A stretch of 9,833 bases of DNA from an uncultured Eubacteriales bacterium (GTDB taxonomy: Bacteria; Bacillota_A; Clostridia; Saccharofermentanales; Saccharofermentanaceae). The translations under genes were made by a program, and so were the position numbers. Below, in pieces: positions 7,331-9,833 of the stretch. The stretch is taken from NCBI GenBank assembly GCA_900313405.1, contig OMQY01000315.1, positions 1-9,833 on the forward strand. Reading direction: 5' to 3'. The notes beneath the pieces were generated by a model that saw only the letters and a program-made list of their open reading frames with translations, was not told where the DNA came from and did no database searches. How positions within the stretch are numbered: position 1 is the stretch's first letter; every line of letters begins with the position of its first letter.

Positions 7331-8128
7331 TCAGAAATAATAAGCGAACTTATTATTCAGCGACTTGTAGAAAATGCTTCCGAGTATCAGGAAGAACAGC
7401 GCATAACCGGCGCAAAGAGCGTGATACTGAAGCGATGGAACGACTCCGTCGATGACCAGGAGCCTGAAGTATCTAATGATGACATAGACCGGATTCATGA
7501 GGAACATCCTCTGAACCTTGGGACTGAACCTGTCGATCGTATAGAAGATGGCAGACAGATAGTTCAGGATCATAAGGAAGATACTGTAAAGATATGTCAT
7601 ATCCCTGAAGAAAACATACAGAGCCGACAGCACCATGCCGACGCCGATATTCATTACCAGCAGACACAACACGGGGAATACCAGAAGTATGAAATTAGCG
7701 TGAAAATCGATCCCGTCCATAATGCAGAACAGCAAATAGACAATAAGGATCAACATATAGTTAACGAGCGCCGAGACATTACGGCTCAGAAGAAACAGGT
7801 ACTTGGGCACCTTGATCTTGGTCAGGATAGACGCGTTGCTGACAAGACTCGTCATGCCGTTAGTCGTCGCCTCGCGGTAGTAATTCATTACGGTAACACC
7901 GGAGAACAGATAGATCGTAAAGTGCGGCGTATTCCTTCCGAAGAACTCCGTAAATACTATCTTCAGAACGAGCAACTGCAGGAGCGGAGCCAGGATGCTC
8001 CAGCCCATTCCCAGCATCGTTCCCTTATATTTATGCGAGAAATCTCTCTTGACCAGCTGCTCAAAGAGAAAGCGGTTCTTCATAAGGTTCCGCTTGGTCC
8101 TCTTATATGTCTTCGTCAATTCACTCAT
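7331..8128 (-). CDS. ABC-2 type polysaccharide/teichoic acid export permease (TagG type)
   Basis: A 265-residue integral membrane protein of the ABC-2 polysaccharide exporter family (TagG, RfbA, KpsM, Wzm). A cytoplasmic N-terminus leads to the conserved VKRDFSHKYKGTMLGMGWSI (26-45), the amphipathic entry to the first membrane helix. About six membrane segments follow, near 43-62, 70-88, 118-137, 145-172, 181-198 and 236-254. FFRD (173-176) and MNPVYVIIRYFR (211-222) are typical later blocks. The ATG at 8128 is chosen over an in-frame TTG at 8137 because GGAG lies nine bases before the ATG but directly abuts the TTG. It forms the channel half of the exporter with the ATPase next to it. Confidence 0.92.
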   Translation of the reverse strand: MSELTKTYKRTKRNLMKNRFLFEQLVKRDFSHKYKGTMLGMGWSILAPLLQLLVLKIVFTEFFGRNTPHFTIYLFSGVTVMNYYREATTNGMTSLVSNASILTKIKVPKYLFLLSRNVSALVNYMLILIVYLLFCIMDGIDFHANFILLVFPVLCLLVMNIGVGMVLSALYVFFRDMTYLYSIFLMILNYLSAIFYTIDRFSPKVQRMFLMNPVYVIIRYFRLLVIDGVVPSLQYHALCAGYALFFLILGSIFYKSLNNKFAYYF

Positions 8129-8168
8129 CTGACACAACTCCGCCCCTGATGCGTTCTGCCGCTTCTTC

Positions 8169-9026
8169 TCAGAAGCTCTTCTTATATCTTCTGCCGGTAA
8201 ACTTCGCTCTCAGAAAAGCCCCCGCCTTCTTGAGATAGTTAATACTCCCGGCCTCAAAGTAGTCAATCTCGATAATACTACGCTTACTAATATTACCTAT
8301 ATTCACGCTAAAGTCCAACCACACATTAAACAATATCTCGGCGACTCTGCCCGGAAATCTTGCATCAAATGCCGATAAATCGGCTGTTTCCGTACGCTCC
8401 AGCAGCTCGTCGAGTATCGGGAACAGCCATCTGCAGTACTGATCGAGAGCCTCCCTGTCCATGATCGCCATATTAAACATATAGCCCCACGTCTGCTTAA
8501 AGACTCTGTCGCAGCTGTCCAGATACTCGGGGCATCTCTCGCTGATGATATCTCGAGCCGTCTTAAGATGTGCCTTGTTATGTGTATGCTCATAATGCGA
8601 AGCGAGCGACTCGATAAAGTATCTGCGCTTCTTCGGGACTATTACCCTCATATCTCTGTGCTCGTCGATCAGCCGTTCAAAACCCTCTCTTGTCAGAACC
8701 CTATCGAAAGGTGCTTCCTTGCTGCCCTTCCTGCCCCACAATCTCCTGTAGTGCGCGAGCCCGATATAGTCCTCATCCAGATTCTTCCACGCCCAATAAA
8801 GCCCGGTCAGTTCACAGTAATAAGGATTCTTATCCGAGATATTGTCGCCGGTGTCATCAGGGGTAAATCCCGCGGGGATCTCAAAACCTTCCTCTCCGCG
8901 GTGTCCGGCCGCACCGACAAATAACGGGAGATAGATCTCATCTCTCGGAAGATCGCACTCCTTGTGCGCCGCGATTATTATCTTGACCGACTTCTTGTCA
9001 GTCACCTTGTCTGTCATCCCGTCCAT
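8169..9026 (-). CDS. DUF4422 glycosyltransferase-like protein, first gene of the operon
   Basis: From ATG 9026 the protein has 285 residues and matches DUF4422, a family common in polysaccharide clusters and thought to be glycosyltransferases. The family signature is unmistakable: IIIAAHKE (16-23), a YLPLFVGAAG segment (32-41), TGDNIS (59-64), CELTGLYWAWKN (71-82), DYIGLAHYRRLW (86-97), MFNMAIM (183-189) and VAEILFNVWLDF near 228-239. Known relatives usually start just before the IIIAAHK strand, so a longer frame from GTG 9071 is rejected and the start lies at ATG 9026 or ATG 9017. Neither has a clear ribosome site; a TATAAT box seven bases before A of ATG 9026 suggests leaderless translation. 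Likely role: adding a sugar to the lipid-linked polymer or its linkage unit in the cytoplasm. Family sure, sugar unknown. Confidence 0.88.
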   Translation of the reverse strand: MDGMTDKVTDKKSVKIIIAAHKECDLPRDEIYLPLFVGAAGHRGEEGFEIPAGFTPDDTGDNISDKNPYYCELTGLYWAWKNLDEDYIGLAHYRRLWGRKGSKEAPFDRVLTREGFERLIDEHRDMRVIVPKKRRYFIESLASHYEHTHNKAHLKTARDIISERCPEYLDSCDRVFKQTWGYMFNMAIMDREALDQYCRWLFPILDELLERTETADLSAFDARFPGRVAEILFNVWLDFSVNIGNISKRSIIEIDYFEAGSINYLKKAGAFLRAKFTGRRYKKSF

Positions 9027-9032
9027 GCGCGC

Positions 9033-9041
9033 ATTATAGCA
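9033..9041 (-). promoter_or_regulatory. Extended -10 promoter of the polymer operon
   Basis: On the minus strand TGCTATAAT is a perfect -10 hexamer (9033-9038) with the TG of an extended -10 element (9040-9041). No good -35 is found 16-18 bases upstream; the only TTGCAA-like match sits 21 bases away. Transcription should begin about seven bases downstream, which is the A of ATG 9026. This is the only strong promoter seen ahead of the operon. What lies where the -35 should be is an inverted repeat, so an activator or repressor may act there. Confidence 0.6.
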
Positions 9042-9043
9042 CA

Positions 9044-9079
9044 CAAGCGAGCAACTTGCTTGCAAGGGCACTGTTGCCC
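9044..9079. repeat. Two adjacent short inverted repeats upstream of the operon promoter
   Basis: CAAGCGAG (9044-9051) and CTTGCTTG (9055-9062) form an eight-pair stem with one G-T pair and a three-base loop. Immediately beside it GGGCA (9066-9070) and TGCCC (9075-9079) pair perfectly around a four-base loop. The first covers roughly -15 to -35 of the operon promoter, so it may be an operator; the second sits where the truncated gene stops resembling its family, so it may mark a recombination scar. No T-run follows on either strand, so it is not a good intrinsic terminator. Confidence 0.4.
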
Positions 9080-9615
9080 CTCTTTGAATTCTTTTCGCTT
9101 ATAATCAGCCTCCTGCCACTGCGCCGCATATAGTTCGGCGGGCGGGACAGTAGGCAAGACCAGCATCTTGCGAGCGTCACTCAACTTACGATAACAGTCC
9201 TCCAGACGATCGGATTTGGCATCATATGTGCGTAAAAACGTTTCCAAAGTGCGAAGCTCCTCCCGGGCAATAGTCAGCAGTTTATGATCATAGCTGTTCT
9301 GAGCAAGAGTCCTGGCACTCTCCATCCTCTCTTTCCCGACATATGATCTGGTCTTCCCTTTTTTACCGTTTTCCTCAATGTAATACTGATAGCCTTTGTC
9401 TTTCTTCGCCACAATGAGCGAACACTTGTTGAGCTGATCTGTCGTATCATCACCAAGCTTCCTGGTCTCGTGATCGATCAGCCTTTTCAAGTAGACAATC
9501 CTCTCTTCGACTCTTGCCTTGACATCGTTCGCATTTACTCCAACCACTGTTGAATACCTCCTCGTCTCTTTATCTGAATGGTAAACCGTTGGAGTCGCAA
9601 TTTGGCTGAAAATTG

Positions 9616-9652
9616 CCGACAATTCATGACAAAACCCGACAATTGATGACAA
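9616..9652. repeat. Direct repeats with GACAA in exact 10-bp phase
   Basis: Two 17-base direct repeats, CCGACAATTCATGACAA (9616-9632) and CCGACAATTGATGACAA (9636-9652), differ at one base and are 20 bases apart start to start. Each contains GACAA twice, so GACAA begins at 9618, 9628, 9638 and 9648, exactly one helical turn apart. On the minus strand this is four TTGTC motifs on one DNA face, upstream of the truncated gene. This is the layout of a binding site for a regulator that polymerises along one DNA face; no regulator is identified. Confidence 0.65.
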
Positions 9653-9654
9653 TC

Positions 9655-9669
9655 TTAGAATGATTCTAA
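9655..9669. promoter_or_regulatory. PerR/Fur-family-like palindromic box (7-1-7)
   Basis: TTAGAAT-G-ATTCTAA is a perfect palindrome of two seven-base arms around one base. The PerR box consensus is TTATAATNATTATAA, so this differs by one base per arm; 7-1-7 symmetry is the hallmark of Fur-family operators. It lies 108 bases upstream of GTG 9547 and three bases from the phased GACAA repeats. It may control the now truncated gene or a divergent gene beyond the right edge. A chance AT-rich palindrome is possible. Confidence 0.45.
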
Positions 9670-9687
9670 TTTTGACCTTATGGATGA

Positions 9688-9830
9688 TACCTACATAGAA
9701 AAAGATAGTTCTATTCTTGTATGTTTGGGGGAGAAGCCAACCTACAAAAGTGTCTACATTGCCTTTTTTGTAGGTATTTTCGAGGTGCTTAAACATACAT
9801 AAATGACCAATCTTCATTCTTTGTATGTTA
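9688..9830. repeat. Alternating inverted TGTA(T/G)GT motifs with ~51-bp period
   Basis: Six related motifs alternate in orientation: ACCTACATA (9689-9697), TTGTATGTTT (9717-9726 region), AACCTACAAAA (9739-9749), TTTTGTAGGTAT (9766-9777), AAACATACAT (9791-9800) and TTTGTATGTTA (9820-9830). Motifs of the same orientation recur every 51-53 bases. The middle pair is a perfect ten-base inverted repeat (9740-9749 with 9766-9775, loop 16), and the last pair pairs over eight bases (9792-9799 with 9822-9829). The set continues to the window edge, so its full extent is unknown. Confidence 0.55.
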
Positions 9831-9833
9831 TTC

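Larger units (their letters stand above)
9014..9547 (-). pseudogene. Truncated gene of a Clostridia hypothetical family, C-terminal nuclease-like region missing
   Basis: The frame gives 177 residues from GTG 9547, chosen because AGGAGG lies nine bases upstream; a longer frame reading up to 9817 would run through palindromes and repeats and is unlikely to be coding. The first 157 residues look like the N-terminal part of a Clostridia family I recognise by pattern: a coiled start, a short beta region (CSLIVAKKDKGYQYYIEEN, 42-60), YVGKERMESARTLAQ (69-83), a helical stretch with LRTLETFLRTYD, and ending YKRKEFKEG (149-157). Full-length members continue with a VRSKSE-type motif and a PD-(D/E)XK-nuclease-like domain. 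Here that part is absent; the last 20 residues (QQCPCKQVARL...) are rich in Cys, Arg and Ala, read straight through the operon promoter, and stop 13 bases inside the next gene. I judge it a remnant cut by recombination. A short functional protein cannot be excluded. Confidence 0.6.
9538..9833. other. Gene-free, repeat-rich regulatory region at the right edge
   Basis: Nothing here looks like a gene: the open frame crossing it lacks a ribosome site at its far start and has no recognisable motif. The region is AT-rich and holds, from left to right, the ribosome site of the truncated gene (AGGAGG, within 9555-9563), a phased GACAA repeat set, a Fur/PerR-like palindrome, and alternating inverted TGTA(T/G)GT motifs. 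It probably separates the truncated gene from another gene beyond the right edge. Confidence 0.5.

Noticed and set aside
8129..8137. TTG start of the permease at 8137
   Set aside because: The GGAG ribosome site abuts the TTG with no spacing, whereas ATG 8128 has a nine-base spacing.
7064..8149. Long plus-strand open frame opposite the ABC transporter genes
   Set aside because: It is antisense to two well-conserved proteins, has no family motifs and no ribosome site; typical shadow of codon bias.
9027..9071. N-terminal extension of the DUF4422 protein from GTG 9071
   Set aside because: Translated residues (MPLQASCSL...) do not belong to the family, overlap the TATAAT box and inverted repeats, and no ribosome site precedes the GTG.
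9044..9079. Rho-independent terminator for the truncated gene
   Set aside because: The stems are short and neither strand has a T-run after them.
9548..9817. N-terminal extension of the truncated gene up to 9817
   Set aside because: It would run through palindromes and phased repeats, has no recognised motif, and the GTG at 9547 has a strong AGGAGG site.
9688..9830. CRISPR array
   Set aside because: The motifs alternate in direction, the repeated parts are short and imperfect, and there are no uniform repeat-spacer units or cas genes.

Overview
The window looks like part of the chromosome of a Clostridia-type Firmicute (Lachnospiraceae/Oscillospirales-like). The basis is a mid-range GC content judged by eye, GGAGG-type ribosome sites before most genes, teichoic-acid-type wall polymer genes, and a gene remnant from a family I associate with gut and rumen Clostridia. 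Genus cannot be fixed from sequence alone.

Almost all of it (1-9026) is one operon on the minus strand, transcribed from right to left. In transcription order it encodes: a DUF4422 glycosyltransferase-like protein (8169-9026); an ABC-2 polysaccharide export permease of the TagG type (7331-8128); its TagH-type ATPase (6362-7318); a membrane O-acyltransferase of family 3 (5287-6333); a TagB/TagF-family glycerophosphotransferase-like enzyme (4170-5321); a TarI/IspD-like cytidylyltransferase (3407-4132); an extended short-chain dehydrogenase/epimerase (2360-3403); a LicD-family phosphotransferase (1453-2358); and the start of a large protein with a GT2-like domain followed by a region typical of GT2-TagF-type proteins (1-1385, running off the left edge). 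Gaps are mostly 1-40 bases, one pair overlaps, and no terminator is visible between genes. One larger gap (1386-1452) holds a possible internal promoter inside an inverted repeat.

Taken together these genes describe synthesis, decoration and export of a phosphate-containing, teichoic-acid-like surface polymer. The cytidylyltransferase, probably with the SDR enzyme, would supply a CDP-activated polyol phosphate; TagB/F and LicD would transfer phospho-polyol units; the glycosyltransferases would add sugars; the acyltransferase would esterify the chain; TagGH would move the lipid-linked chain across the membrane. The IspD-like plus LicD pairing resembles the mammalian ISPD plus fukutin/FKRP ribitol-phosphate pathway. 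Which polyol is used is not visible.

The right end (about 9014-9833) is different. A truncated gene (9014-9547) has lost the C-terminal part expected for its family and runs directly into the operon promoter, so a recombination or deletion junction probably lies near 9060-9080. Upstream of that remnant, 9548-9833 has no convincing gene but is dense in ordered DNA: four GACAA motifs in exact 10-bp phase, a 7-1-7 palindrome close to a PerR/Fur box, and a roughly 51-bp periodic set of alternating inverted TGTA(T/G)GT motifs. The operon promoter is an extended -10 element placed so that the transcript of the first gene would be leaderless or nearly so.
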